From the NCBI GenBank assembly GCA_948567375.1, contig OX419756.1, positions 71,030,552 through 71,094,551 of the forward strand: DNA of 64,000 nt, in the 5' to 3' direction. The notes beneath the pieces are model-generated. The model saw nothing but the letters and a program-made list of their open reading frames with translations. It was not told the origin of the DNA and did not search any database. This document shows, in pieces, positions 12,941 through 22,745 of the stretch. The stretch comes from Lunularia cruciata (Eukaryota > Streptophyta > Marchantiopsida > Lunulariales > Lunulariaceae). Every line of letters begins with the position of its first letter. The stretch's first letter is position 1. The translations under genes were made by a program, and so were the position numbers.

Positions 12941-13924
12941 AGATCAATAAAAAATAAAAAAGACATTGAACATGTATTCCCTCCACGATTACTAAACACA
13001 ACCTCGAGCTATAATGGTGAAAGTGAAGATTCCCAAACAGATGACGCAAAAAATGTACCACCACACCAACTATTACTAACGACTTTCTCCTCGTATGAAA
13101 TAGAGACCACTCTCCGAGAAATGCTCTAAAAATGTTAATGGACAGGGAACTTGTGCAGATATTCTGGACTAAAAGGTAAAATTAAAAGGTATTAGATAAT
13201 AACTATGGATATAACAATGGATATTTAAAGAGTTGTACGTTGAAAATAGATAAATGAAGTACAAAGGGAAGGCGACCTAGTGTGATAACAAGAAGGACAG
13301 GAAGACCCGTCCATCCTAAAGAAATTTGACATAGGGGGTAAAATAAATGAAGTACTATATTGTAGGGAACCGGTCGAGAGACACCCTCCTGTGCTGAGGA
13401 TATCATTTATCATTTTTATCAATATTGTGATCATTTTAATTCTTAATTTCGAGAATTAAATTTTTTTTTTCTATTTTTTCCTCGAGTTGAATTAGGAAAG
13501 ACATTTGAACCTTCATATATCTTATTTGGTTTTTTGGACTAACATTTTTCATATATGTATATCATAAATTATTTGAATGCGAGTATTTGAATTAAATTAA
13601 ATTGAATTGAAGGAAAGCTTTGCGGTAACCAGGCTGTATTCATGAGCAAAAAACTATATACATTATATTTATAACCTATTTTTTAAAATACGGAACGATT
13701 GATATAATGCCTGAAGGGTGTCTCTCGACCAAAGAAGGTATGTGCCGACCGCCCCCCCCATATTATATATATTTTTTTGTCTTTTATCAACAGATGAATT
13801 AGAACCAAAATTAAAGAAATTGCGACTATCGCCTAGGTAAACTCTCTGGAGCTTCGAACGGGACTAGTAGTAATGGTTGTAGAAATCTAACAAATGATTT
13901 CTTATCCAACTTAGCAAAATACGT
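12941..13924. other. No supported gene
   Basis: Nothing recognisable. A short inverted pair (ggtcgagagacaccctcc at about 13371, complement near 13710) and a poly-C run near 13750 are the only structures noted. Confidence 0.4.
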
Positions 13925-14375
13925 GTGGACGCCCAACGTTATGGCAAAGCTGCATGGTGCACATGCAAGTTTCAGAGGCGTAGATCCCGCCCAACTGTCA
14001 GATCGCTGAATAGTTTTGACTAGATAGTTCTAAGGTCATTAGAGCTGTTTATGCGCTCTACTACAGTGTGGTGTGTGGGAATGTAACGAGGTCGATTAAA
14101 CAGACCCCAACAAGAGTTTCGCCTCTCGCATGAACTCCGTAAATGAAGAGCCCGTAGTGCAAGACTGGAATCCAGTGCTTACTGCATGCTAGTGTTATTA
14201 CAAGAAGAAGCGAAGCGTCGTCAAGCCAAGCTAGAGGAAGTGGCGGAAAAGGTGAATGCAGTGAGAGCCAGACAAAATTTTGTAATCTGGTCTACAGCCG
14301 AACGTTTCCATGTGCCCGAGACACAGCGAAGAAGAAGCTTGACAGTCTAGAGAAACACGGCAAAACGTGAGGAGA
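13925..14375 (+). pseudogene. Decayed paralogue of the LBD gene
   Basis: The plus strand matches the LBD gene at 5153-5728 from the start codon onward. The ATG is replaced by GTG, followed by GACGCCC and a clear CTCKFQRR block (13950-13980). Next come remnants reading KVIRAVYALY...GNVTR (about 14030-14095) and RRQAKLEEVAEKVNAVRARQ (about 14218-14275). Two of the C-block cysteines are lost and several frameshifts and stops are present. Nucleotide similarity extends through the C-terminal part. It is a dead second copy in opposite orientation about 8 kb away. Since the gene lacks introns, retroposition and DNA duplication cannot be told apart. Confidence 0.8.
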
Positions 14376-14441
14376 TAATGAGCTCTATTGTTGATAGAGT
14401 ATCACAAGCTGCTAGTGCAAGCGGGGAAGTTTAATCTTTAG

Positions 14442-14732
14442 TCACCATTTCAAATCTAAGGTGAACAGTGATTTAACCTACTTTTGTATTTTTCTCTTCA
14501 AATAAATAAATAAATAAATAATTAAATCTATCTATATACGCAACAGAAATTGCATCCCGCCGAACAATGTTTGGAAAATTTTGTCATCTTTAGTCATCGT
14601 TTCCATTATTTCAAATTTAAGGTGAAGAGTGACTTAACCTACTTGTGTATTTTTCTCTTCCAATAAATAAATAAATTTATCTATCTACGCAGCAGAAATT
14701 GGATCCCGCAGAATGTTATTTGGAGAATTTTG
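14442..14732. repeat. Two-copy tandem repeat (about 145 bp)
   Basis: Copies at about 14442-14585 and 14588-14732 share 'aaggtgaa.agtga.ttaacctact', an ATAA microsatellite and a 'cagaaattg.atcccgc' block. They directly precede a primer-binding site at 14765, so they may lie in the 3' part of a decayed LTR. Confidence 0.65.
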
Positions 14733-14764
14733 TTATCTTTACTCTCATTTTTAGTTTCATGATA

Positions 14765-15145
14765 TGGTATCAGAGCATAAGAGATGGGGATAGTCTTTGA
14801 GTTCAATGTGGTGAAAAGGTCTCGCCTGTGATCTATTCCTTTTAGATTTATACTATGAAAACTAAATTTAATACTCATGGTGACATCATTCATTATATTC
14901 ATTATGGAAATACAAAAAGTCTGCTTTCTTGAAAGGTCTAGAATTTGTTAATCTTGTCAAATAAGTTGAAACTTGTCTGTATCGGACTCCTGCAGATCCT
15001 AATCAATGGGCTTGGGAGAAATGTGCTAATCAAGCAATGTATAATATTTCTTGGTGTATTTCATCATCACCGTTCACAGATTAGATGGTTCATAGTTGAG
15101 ATCATTAATCACTTCTACGTGCGTGTTTACATACGGGTAATAACG
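14765..15145 (+). pseudogene. Ty1/copia gag fragment with primer-binding site
   Basis: TGGTATCAGAGC at 14765-14776 is the classical plant initiator-tRNA-Met primer-binding site. About 220 bp downstream a gag-like reading gives PADPNQWAWEKCANQAMYNI (around 14990-15050), the 'W...D..A...I' pattern of copia gag. Frames are broken. The fragment ends where the right inverted-repeat arm begins. Its upstream LTR boundary could not be defined. Confidence 0.5.
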
Positions 15146-15985
15146 TTGAATAATTTTAATAATAATAAATTTGAATAAATTTGAATAATAATTTTTTCTA
15201 CGAAAAGTTTATGTCGAGACTCATGCATAATTCTCGCGCAACCTACCATCTGTTATACTAACTTTTGGCCAGAGGAAAATATCAAGCCAGGAATTTATCT
15301 CAAAGAATCTGCTCTTTGACCATACATCCATGAAAATATATAACTCCAGTTTACTAATTTACTTTGATCATTTGGGAGCACTACGGGGTTACAGTTCTTA
15401 CTGAATTCCATAACCTTTTCGTAAAACGTACTTATCACTTTCGACGAAAAATTTACTAGTGTGATTGGAAGGCACCCTTTTAAATTTTACGGGTCTCCTT
15501 AAATACACTCAGTTTCTAAATTCTTAAAATTCTAAAAAATTCCCATGAACGACTTGTGAGACTATGTAATTAATTTTTTTTATTATGTTTTGTTTTTGTG
15601 ATCCCCTAAATTAAGACTCTACATATTTTATGATCTCCAACAAGCCAATAGAAAGCAAAACTAAAAAACATTTTAGATTAGATTTATTCAAGTATATTAT
15701 TTTAAAATAAAATTAGGTGCTGATTCAAGTTGTAATAGTAATCAAATGAATCTGGGTTAATTATTTTGATTATTATTTTGAAAATATTTTTTCAAAAATA
15801 AATTTAATCTCCACCAGAATAGAATAACTTGCTCTTGAATGCATCCTATTTAGTTTAATTCTAGACAATCTCTTTACCAAATTTCAAGTAAAACTTTAAT
15901 TTGACCTTATTCAAAGTCCATCAGAAGGCACTAAAATAAACATCATTTTAATGCCATCTTTCTTGTCATGTCTTGTCATGTTCTT
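15145..15985 (-). repeat. Right arm of the long inverted repeat
   Basis: Reverse-complement partner of 8318-9165. Together the arms enclose about 6 kb holding relic G, the LBD pseudogene and the copia gag fragment. The outer end stops about 30 bp before the gag palindrome of element 1. Confidence 0.75.
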
Positions 15986-16016
15986 TTCATCATTTTAATG
16001 TCATCTTTCTTATCAT

Positions 16017-17270
16017 TTCTTTATTGATCCAATAAGGCCACGAGGTACATTTACCAACAATCTTTGTTTTCAGTTGTGACTTTAGCATCTTCCTCTTCCA
16101 TTTGTCTCTCCATGTGGTTCAAAGGTTGCTTGTATGGAAGCTGAGTGCCTCTAGGATGGCGAACATAACAATTGATGGCTATGTGCCCAACTCAGCCACT
16201 ATTGTAACAACATTGTTGTTTTAATTGAGCCCCTTCTCCAAGTTCACTTGCTATTCTTTGAGCGTAGGCAATGGCTTCAAAAACAATTCCAGGGTTTTGT
16301 TCCATTACCTCTTGGTGAATCCACTCTTTTAATCCCCTTTTGAAATTGTCAAGAGCTTTGGTCGGACTGATGTTGATTATTGCAACCTATAGATCAAGGA
16401 ATACCTCCACATACTTGTATGCTATTCTTTTGCTTCAACCCCCAGAGTCTGGTTTGGGCCATCTGCACAATATCCACATATTGGAAATTCTTGAGCACCC
16501 CTTCTTGCATGGCTATCCAAGTGACCTCTCTTCCTTCTACCAACAATGATCATTCCAAACATCATACCATATGAGAGCTTTATCAATAAAGTACCCACAT
16601 GCAAACACTCTTGCAAAATGATTAGTGATCTCAACTATGAACAATCTAATCAATATTCATTCTGCATGAGAGTTTGCATGTGAGTACTTGACCGATAAAG
16701 CCTTCACATGGTATGATGCTTGGGAATGATCATTGTTGGTATGAGAAAGAGAGGTGACTTGGATAGCCATGCAAGAAAGGCCGCTCAAGAATTTCCAATA
16801 TGTGTATTTTGTGCAGATTGCCCAAACCAGAATTTGGGAGTTGAAGCAAAAGAATAACATACAAGTATGTGGAGGTACTTCTTGACCTACAGGTTGCAAT
16901 AATCAATATGAGTCCAATAAAAGCTCTTGAAAATTTCAAAAGGGGATAAAAATAGTGGATTCACCAAGAGGTAATGATACAAAACCCTTGCATTGTTTTT
17001 GAAGCCATTGCCTACCTTCAAAGAATAGTAAGGGCACATGAGGAAGAGGCTTGATCAAAACAACAATGCGGTAATAATTGTGGCCAAGTTGGGCATATAG
17101 CCATCAATTGTTATGCTTGTTATGCTTGTCATCCTAAATGCACTTAGCTGTCATACATGCACCCTTTGAACCACATGGAGAGACAAATGCAAGAGGAGGA
17201 TGCTCCTGTCACATCAGAAAACAAAGATCACCAATAAATGTACCTCGTGCCCTTATTGGCTCAATAAAGA
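16017..17270. repeat. Palindromic (head-to-head) gag duplication
   Basis: Bases 16017-16615 are an inverted copy of 16672-17270, separated by about 56 bp. Both encode the same part of a chromovirus gag, on the minus strand in the left arm and the plus strand in the right arm. The shadow translations of both arms read alike (for example SRALVGLMLIIATYRSRNTS against SRAFIGLILIIATCRSRSTS). A transcript across it would form a hairpin of about 600 bp. It replaces the missing 5' LTR and leader of element 1, so it probably arose by rearrangement. Confidence 0.8.
16672..17270 (+). pseudogene. Element 1 gag fragment
   Basis: Colinear with the F gag at 63030-63750: 'LTDKAFTWYDAWE', 'KFPICVFCADCPNQNLGVEAKE' and 'NFKRG' equivalents are visible in broken frames. 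A CCHC knuckle survives in part near 17075-17130. No open frame longer than about 80 codons remains. Confidence 0.7.
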
Positions 17271-17302
17271 AGAGTTAATGTGAGGAGAGGAAGAAGACAA
17301 GA

Positions 17303-17640
17303 GTGCAAAGGTGGAGGAAGAAAAACACACAATTAGTTGTTGTAAATGGAGCCCTAGAAGGCAATCTGGTGAGAGTATTGATAGACCCTAGAGTAATAGA
17401 GAATTTCTTGTCTTGTTTTGTTGCAATAAGGTTGGAGATGAAACTAAAGAAAGATGAGCATGATGAAGTAGAGTTACCTAATGGTCAAACAAAAAAGATT
17501 GATTCATTACCTAAAAAGGTAGCACTCTCTATAGGAGAGTATCAAGAAGCAATCAAGTGGTGAGTGATACAATTAGCTTATTATAATGAAATCTTAGGCA
17601 TGCCATGGATGGAGCATTACAATCTCACGGTGGATTAGAG
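17303..17640 (+). pseudogene. Element 1 aspartic protease remnant
   Basis: Reads VLIDPRVIENFLS followed by VELPNGQ. F has VLIDPGAIENFLS at the same point. The active-site D-x-G has become D-P-R, so the protease is dead. The following 'GMPWMEHYN' (about 17595-17625) is the usual 'LG..WL' block. Confidence 0.7.
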
Positions 17641-17706
17641 AAAGAAAGTAGGTAAACTAGTCAATGAAAGGTCTTTGGGGTTAAAGAAAGATCACAAAGG
17701 CAAGAA

Positions 17707-19200
17707 TTGCCTCACTATGTCATAGAAACCACATCTATTGGTAAGATAGATAGATGCTTCATGGGTCTAATAAGAGAAGTTCAGAGTGCCCAACATATTA
17801 GACAAATTCTTGATAAATTGAAAGATGTGGTCAATGAGTTTCAAAATTTATTTCCAAATGAATTACCTTCAGGTTTACCACCAAAAAGGTCATAAAATTG
17901 AGATACTTCTTATGAAAACACCTCCTTGCAAGGCCACATATCAACTGTCATCTCATGAGTTGGAGGAGTGTAAGGCTCAAATCAAGGATATGTTGCAGAA
18001 GGGGTGTATCCAACCTAGCATAACACCATATGGGGCTCCTATATTGTTTGTGAAGAAGAAGGATGGAACAATGCACATGTGCATTGACTACCAAGGACTA
18101 AACCAACAAATGTTGAAGAACAAATACACATTACCTTGCATGGGTGACTTATTTGATCAACTCAACGAGGCAAAGCAATTCATCAAACTTGATCTACAGA
18201 GTGGTTACAACCAAATCAAGATTGCAAAGGAAGATATACAAAAAATGGCCTTTCAAATAAAGTGTGGTCACTTTGAGTACTTGGTGATGCCGTTTGGCTT
18301 CACCAACAATCTAGCCACTTTCATAAGCTTGATGAATGACATATTTTATCCTTAATTGGATAAATCTGTTATCATTTTCCTTGATGACATCTTAGTCTAT
18401 AATAGGATAATGACACAGCAAAAGCAACATCTACGAGAAGTCCTCTAGATTATACAATAGAATCAATTATATACCAAAATCTCAAGGTGTGAGTTTGGAA
18501 AATCTAAAGTAGATTACTTAGGGCATAAAGTAAGTGTAGAAGGTATCAAGTGTTAATAGATAAAATAAAGGTCATTAAAAAATGGAGTGCTCCAGAAGAT
18601 CACATTCAACTCAAGTGTTTCTTGGGATTGATGGGGTTTTATTGTTGATTTGTCAAGGACTTCTCCAAGTTTACACAAACTATAACAACACTATTGGGCA
18701 AGAGGAAGGAGTGGATATGGTGAACCACACAAGAATTGGATTTTTAGGAATTGAAAGATGCTTTATTACATGCACCAATCTTGAAATGGTATGATCCAAA
18801 ATGTTTGATCAAGTTGGCTATAGATGCATCAAGCGTAGCAATAAGAGCCATCCTACAACAAGAGTAGCATGAAGGATGGCACCCAATTGCATATTTCTCT
18901 TGTAAGCTATTTCCTGTAGAATGCAACTATCACCCCACAAAATGAGAAGAATTGGCCATTGTCCTTGCAATCAAGCATTGGAAGCATTATCTTGGTGAGA
19001 AGGCATTTGTAGTGGAAACAAACCACAAATCTCTAGTCTACCTTGAGACACAAAAAAATCTTTCTTGTCAATATATTGGTGGGCAAAGTGGAGACAATGG
19101 TTCAACATGACAATCACATATGTGGAAGGCAAGAAGCAACTTGCATATGAATTCACTCAAATGCCAATGGCAAACGATCTGGTGGTGGAGGTCAAGATGA
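17707..19200 (+). pseudogene. Element 1 reverse transcriptase and RNase H remnant
   Basis: A 176-codon open stretch (17825-18355) holds RT blocks: [37 protein letters not shown] and LVMPFGFTN. The catalytic box follows as IIFLDDILVYN at about 18367-18400. RNase H begins near 18815 with LAIDAS (the D of the first active-site block) and includes HPIAYFSCKL. At least six stops interrupt the region. Confidence 0.8.
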
Positions 19201-19339
19201 ACCCTAAATTCTAGCTAAGGATTCTCACGGCTAAAAAAATTCATCCATAGATTGTAGAAGCTCAATCATCCAAAGGTGTCAACAACACCCAAGGACTCAC
19301 CTTTTGTGATGGTAGGTTATGGATCCTAGAAGCTATGAA

Positions 19340-20545
19340 TATAAGAACCACCATCCTAGTAGAATGTCATGATTCCACCATTGTAGGTCACGTTGGAGTA
19401 GACAAGATGTTGGATGTAATCAAACATCATTACTAATGATCCAAGATGATCAACAATGTGATGGAATATGTTTAGAATTGCCTACTTTGTCAAAAAAATA
19501 AAGCTTCTAATCAAGCTCCCTACACAACATTGGAACAAGTAAGCATGGATTTGGTTTGTCAATTGCCCAAGACCACTCAAGGTTTGACTCCATTGTAGTC
19601 TTTGTCGATTGACTCAACAAAATGATTCATGCACATCCTACCACCAAGGATGTGACTGCCTTGTAACTAGCTCAATTGTACTTAGATGCAATTTTCTCTC
19701 ACCATGGAGTGCTTAGAGTGCTCATCACATATAGAGGCACTCAATTCACTAGTTTGTTTTGGAGAACACTCTTTGGTTTCTTCAAAACTAAATTGGCCAT
19801 GTTAATCGCTTACCATCCACAGACTGATAGACAAACAAAGCAAGCAAATTGCACTTTTGACAACATGGTCCGGGGCTTCACCTTAGATGAGCAAGAGAGG
19901 TGGGACACCTTACTCCCATTGGTGGAATTTTCTTACAACAATCCAGTGAATGCATCCATACAAGTTCTTCTTTATGTATGGAAAGCATCATTTCACACCT
20001 TTGAGCTTGATGAAGGTCTATCTGGTGGCTACCAAGGTTGATGCTATCAATACTTTTGTTTCTAAAATCCAACAAGGTGTAGAGAATGCTAAGTAAAAGT
20101 TTTAGATCAGCCAAAATCAATAAAATTAGTATGAAAATGCACACTGCCAACATATGGAATTCAATATTGGAGATAAAGTCAAGCTGTCAACCACCAACCT
20201 CACATAAGTTAGCCCTTGTAAGCTCAAACTTCATTTTATTTGAACTTTCCCTATTCATCATCAAATTGGCATAATGGCCTACCACCTCAAGCTATTGTCA
20301 CACATGAGGATCCATCTAGTATTCCCTATCTCCTTATTATGCATATTTTCCTCCCAATTGCCCCACTCATTGATGGCACTAAGGAATATGAAGTCAAATG
20401 CATTTTTCAAAAACACATCCAAGGTCACCATCCGCATGTAAAATATCTTGTACATTGGAAAGGGTACCCACTCTATGAGGCAACATGGGAGCCAATAGCC
20501 AACTTGACCCATGCACCGATGTTAGTGAAATCTTTTGAGCAATAG
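19340..20545 (+). pseudogene. Element 1 integrase with C-terminal chromodomain
   Basis: The HHCC zinc-binding part reads GHVGVDKM...C..CQKNKAS (about 19380-19515). The catalytic core is frameshifted, with HGVLRVLITYRGTQF and HPQTDRQTKQAN recognisable at 19700-19850. At 20383-20545 an open stretch reads EYEVKCIFQKH...YLVHWKGYP..EATWEP, a chromodomain with its aromatic cage region (Y/W...W). Chromodomains direct chromovirus integration to methylated histone H3. Confidence 0.8.
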
Positions 20546-20570
20546 CTTTGCAACAAGGACATTGCATCTT

Positions 20571-20584
20571 AAAAGGGAGGAGGT
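20571..20584 (+). other. Polypurine tract of element 1
   Basis: Purine-rich aaaagggaggagg lies directly before the 3' LTR start, as required for plus-strand DNA priming in LTR elements. Confidence 0.7.
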
Positions 20585-21158
20585 TTGTATACCAACATCT
20601 AGACTTATTATGTAAGGGTGAAAATTGGTTTGGTAACATCTGGGAGGATTTTATATATGATGGACTAAGTAGATCAAATAGAGATATCACCAAAAAAAGA
20701 GTACTTCTACAAATAGGGCCGAAGTTGAGAATAGTCTAGAAACTTCAAAGCCAATTTTGGATGCCTAAACAAATGAATTAGGCCTTGAAAATAGGTGTTA
20801 TCTTTCCCAAAAAAGGAATGGCTAGCCTTTCCTCCTTCCCTCATCTCATCAAGAGCTTTCCAATGATACCTCACCCATGTGATTTTGAGATTCTTACAAG
20901 AAGATTCTCTAAAGAATCCCTTAGGTCAAACCTGTTTGACCAACCAAACAGGACAAGGATCAACAAGTTACCCATCCAGACAACTAATCTAAGGATGGAG
21001 CTTGTTGACATGTTACCAAACCATGTATCTAATCCAAGGGTGGAGCTTCCTTTGAAGGGATCCTCTTTGCTATATGTGTTCCTTTGGGGCATTTGAGTAT
21101 TGAATGTGAAACTTGTATTTTCTCTCTTGTAGAGTTTTCTTGTCCTTGGAGTATTACA
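20585..21158 (+). repeat. 3' LTR of element 1 (about 574 bp)
   Basis: Starts TGTATACC and ends GTATTACA, matching the F LTR (61334-62074) over most of its length. It has only one copy of the 'ggtttggtaacatct...ccaaaa.ga.tacttcta' block that F carries twice. The next base begins copy B of the DNMT family. Confidence 0.8.
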
Positions 21159-22051
21159 ACCACCAACTCAATCCACTTGGAGAAGTGCTCCACTATAACC
21201 AAAATATATTGATGATGTCTCACAATCAATGATAAAGGTCCAACAAATTCTAAACTTGAATAGTAACCTAATCTTATGATAAGTAATGGGTGTAAATGTG
21301 GCATAGTAGAATTAAATGATGCTCTAACTTGGTGCATAAATTACACATCTAGTAACAAACTATTATACATTGGTCTATATATCATACCACCAATAATGAT
21401 GTTAGAGTAAACTATATGTTCACTTTACTCAAAATGTCCTAGCTCCTCATGAGCATGACATACAAATTATGATCTTTGAGATAGAAGTTGTACTACTTGT
21501 GCTCCACCATCCCCCCATACACAAAGAGTGTGTTTGCTCTCCAATTTAAACTGCTTGGCTTGCTAAAAGACACGGTTACTCTCCTTGGCATCAATTATGC
21601 CACCCACAACACAAATGCAAAGATAATCCACCACTAAGATATCCTCATGAATGTCTCATTGATAACTAATATCTCCACCCTTTAGATATATGATCTCAAC
21701 AACTCCTCCTATATGTGCTAAGAGAGATACTATCAAAGCATAAAAAAAAAAAAAATAAATAAATATAAATATAAATATAAATATAAATATAAGTAGATGC
21801 ATACCAATAGCACATTTCCTCATCTATCTCACCTTGCTAACTTGCTATAGTCTTGCTAGCTAGGACATGGATATCTACTCAACCCATTTGCATCAAGGTT
21901 CACCACTCCATGTCTATGAATAATCATGAAATCATACTTGTACAAAATCAGAGCACATCATACAAGCTTCCTTGAAAACTTGTAGGACTCCATCCACCTC
22001 TTTAGTGGTTGATGATCAATGATCAGAGTGAAGAGGTTACCAAATAGGTAA
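21159..22051 (-). pseudogene. Copy B (DNMT gypsy family), integrase and RNase H part
   Basis: Colinear with 34983-35855 of element A. The minus strand reads VRASFNSTMPHLHPL...LEFVGPLSLIVRHHQYILVIVEHFSKWIEL, the start of the integrase core. The HHCC and RNase H blocks follow to 22046. Frames are broken mainly where C-to-T or G-to-A changes occurred relative to A. The break at 21159 is the element 1 insertion and the break at 22051 is the element C insertion. Confidence 0.8.
21745..21795. repeat. A-run and TATAAA-type microsatellite
   Basis: A poly-A run followed by about seven 'aaatat' units within copy B. Low-complexity insertion. Confidence 0.8.
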
Positions 22052-22120
22052 TGTAACAATATGGAGTTTAGAGACGAAGTTAGTCGGGCTTACAAAGTAG
22101 AGAATAAGACAAAATAGCCT

Positions 22121-22343
22121 AGAATATTCTAGAAGCATCTAAGAAGCTTCTTGGGAAGCTTCCCAATTAGTTAACTTGCGCCCTAAGCAGGTAGCTTCTA
22201 GAAGGAAGCTTCTAGAAGCTTCTAACTAGCTTAGCTTGCACGCCAAGTAGGCGGCTTCTAGAAGGAAGCTTCTTGAGAAGCTTCCTAGTTAACTTGGCTT
22301 GCACTCCAAGAAAGCGGCTCAAGGAAGCTTCTTGAGAAGCTTC
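22121..22343 (+). promoter_or_regulatory. Cluster of heat-shock-element-like motifs in the C LTR
   Basis: The U3 region holds five groups of alternating GAA and TTC triplets spaced by two bases. These are GAATATTCTAGAAG at 22122, GAAGCTTCTTGGGAAGCTTC at 22143, and GGAAGCTTCTAGAAGCTTC at 22204. GGAAGCTTCTTGAGAAGCTTC at 22264 and again at 22323 completes the set. The third fits the perfect nGAAnnTTCnnGAAnnTTC heat-shock-factor consensus. The cluster lies 20-240 bp upstream of the TATA box, where heat-responsive plant retrotransposons carry theirs. The 3' LTR repeats it at 27338-27560. Confidence 0.7.
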
Positions 22344-22362
22344 AAGAGTCTTGGATGCTACC

Positions 22363-22370
22363 TATAAATA
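22363..22370 (+). promoter_or_regulatory. TATA box of element C
   Basis: TATAAATA, about 110 bp before the LTR end and just downstream of the HSE-like cluster. The same motif occurs in the 3' LTR at about 27580. Confidence 0.75.
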
Positions 22371-22474
22371 CCAAGGCCGAAGCTCATGCTAGGCATTCGG
22401 ACTTTTCCCTCATTCAAGTGTCCCAATGTGAGTTTCCATTCTCCTATTTCTCTCCTCGGTTTTGGTCTTTTACA

Positions 22475-22490
22475 TTGGTATAAGAGCAGG
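22475..22490 (+). other. Primer-binding site of element C
   Basis: ttggtataagagcagg directly follows the LTR. It is a one-base variant of the initiator-tRNA-Met site (tggtatcagagc). Confidence 0.75.
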
Positions 22491-22496
22491 AATGGG

Positions 22497-22712
22497 ATGG
22501 ATGGAATTTATGGACCACCAAATCCACTTCCGCCAAACCATTGGGACTTTCATGTCCAGATATTACCAAAGCATCGTTTCACACAATTCATCACCTCACG
22601 CTTTGGGCAAGATTTTCTACATATGATCACCGTGTCAGAGGAACCCTTGATACTTCCCGTTGTAACTTATGGAGAACGGTGGACGTGTTGTGTCTATGTG
22701 TTAATCAACTAG
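22497..22712 (+). CDS. Upstream leader ORF of element C, conserved with F
   Basis: 71 codons from ATG at 22497, in frame with the gag start at 22746 but separated by three stops. It contains NPLPPNHWDFHVQILPKHRF, then a 'RFG.DF....T.SEEPLILPV' block. The F element has two copies of the same pattern in its leader (62215-62625). The function is unknown. It may be the original gag N-terminus or a separate small protein. Conservation between two different chromovirus families argues that it is real. Confidence 0.5.
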   Translation: MDGIYGPPNPLPPNHWDFHVQILPKHRFTQFITSRFGQDFLHMITVSEEPLILPVVTYGERWTCCVYVLIN

Positions 22713-22745
22713 ATAAATTGAGGGTAGTGGAATAGAGTAGTAGCA

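Larger units (their letters stand above)
16672..21158 (+). mobile_element. Element 1: decayed Ty3/gypsy chromovirus, 5' end lost
   Basis: Contains gag, protease, RT, RNase H, integrase, chromodomain, polypurine tract and 3' LTR in order, with many stops. Protein order and LTR show it belongs to the same family as element F at 61334. The 5' LTR is absent and replaced by an inverted gag arm. It abuts copy B of the DNMT family at 21159, so it inserted into B's integrase gene. The other flank has been rearranged, so no TSD can be shown. Confidence 0.85.
22052..22474 (+). repeat. 5' LTR of element C (423 bp)
   Basis: Begins tgtaacaatatgg and ends ggtcttttaca. Contains the HSE-like cluster and TATA box listed separately. 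Flanked on the left by the GGTAA target duplication and followed by a primer-binding site. Confidence 0.95.

Noticed and set aside
12876-13129. Overlapping ORFs on both strands near 12.9-13.1 kb
   Set aside because: The left part aligns with the decayed methyltransferase-family relic G. The rest has no recognisable domain.
13371-13730. Short inverted pair ggtcgagagacaccc
   Set aside because: Only about 18 bp, with no further symmetry around it, so likely coincidental or part of an unresolved relic.
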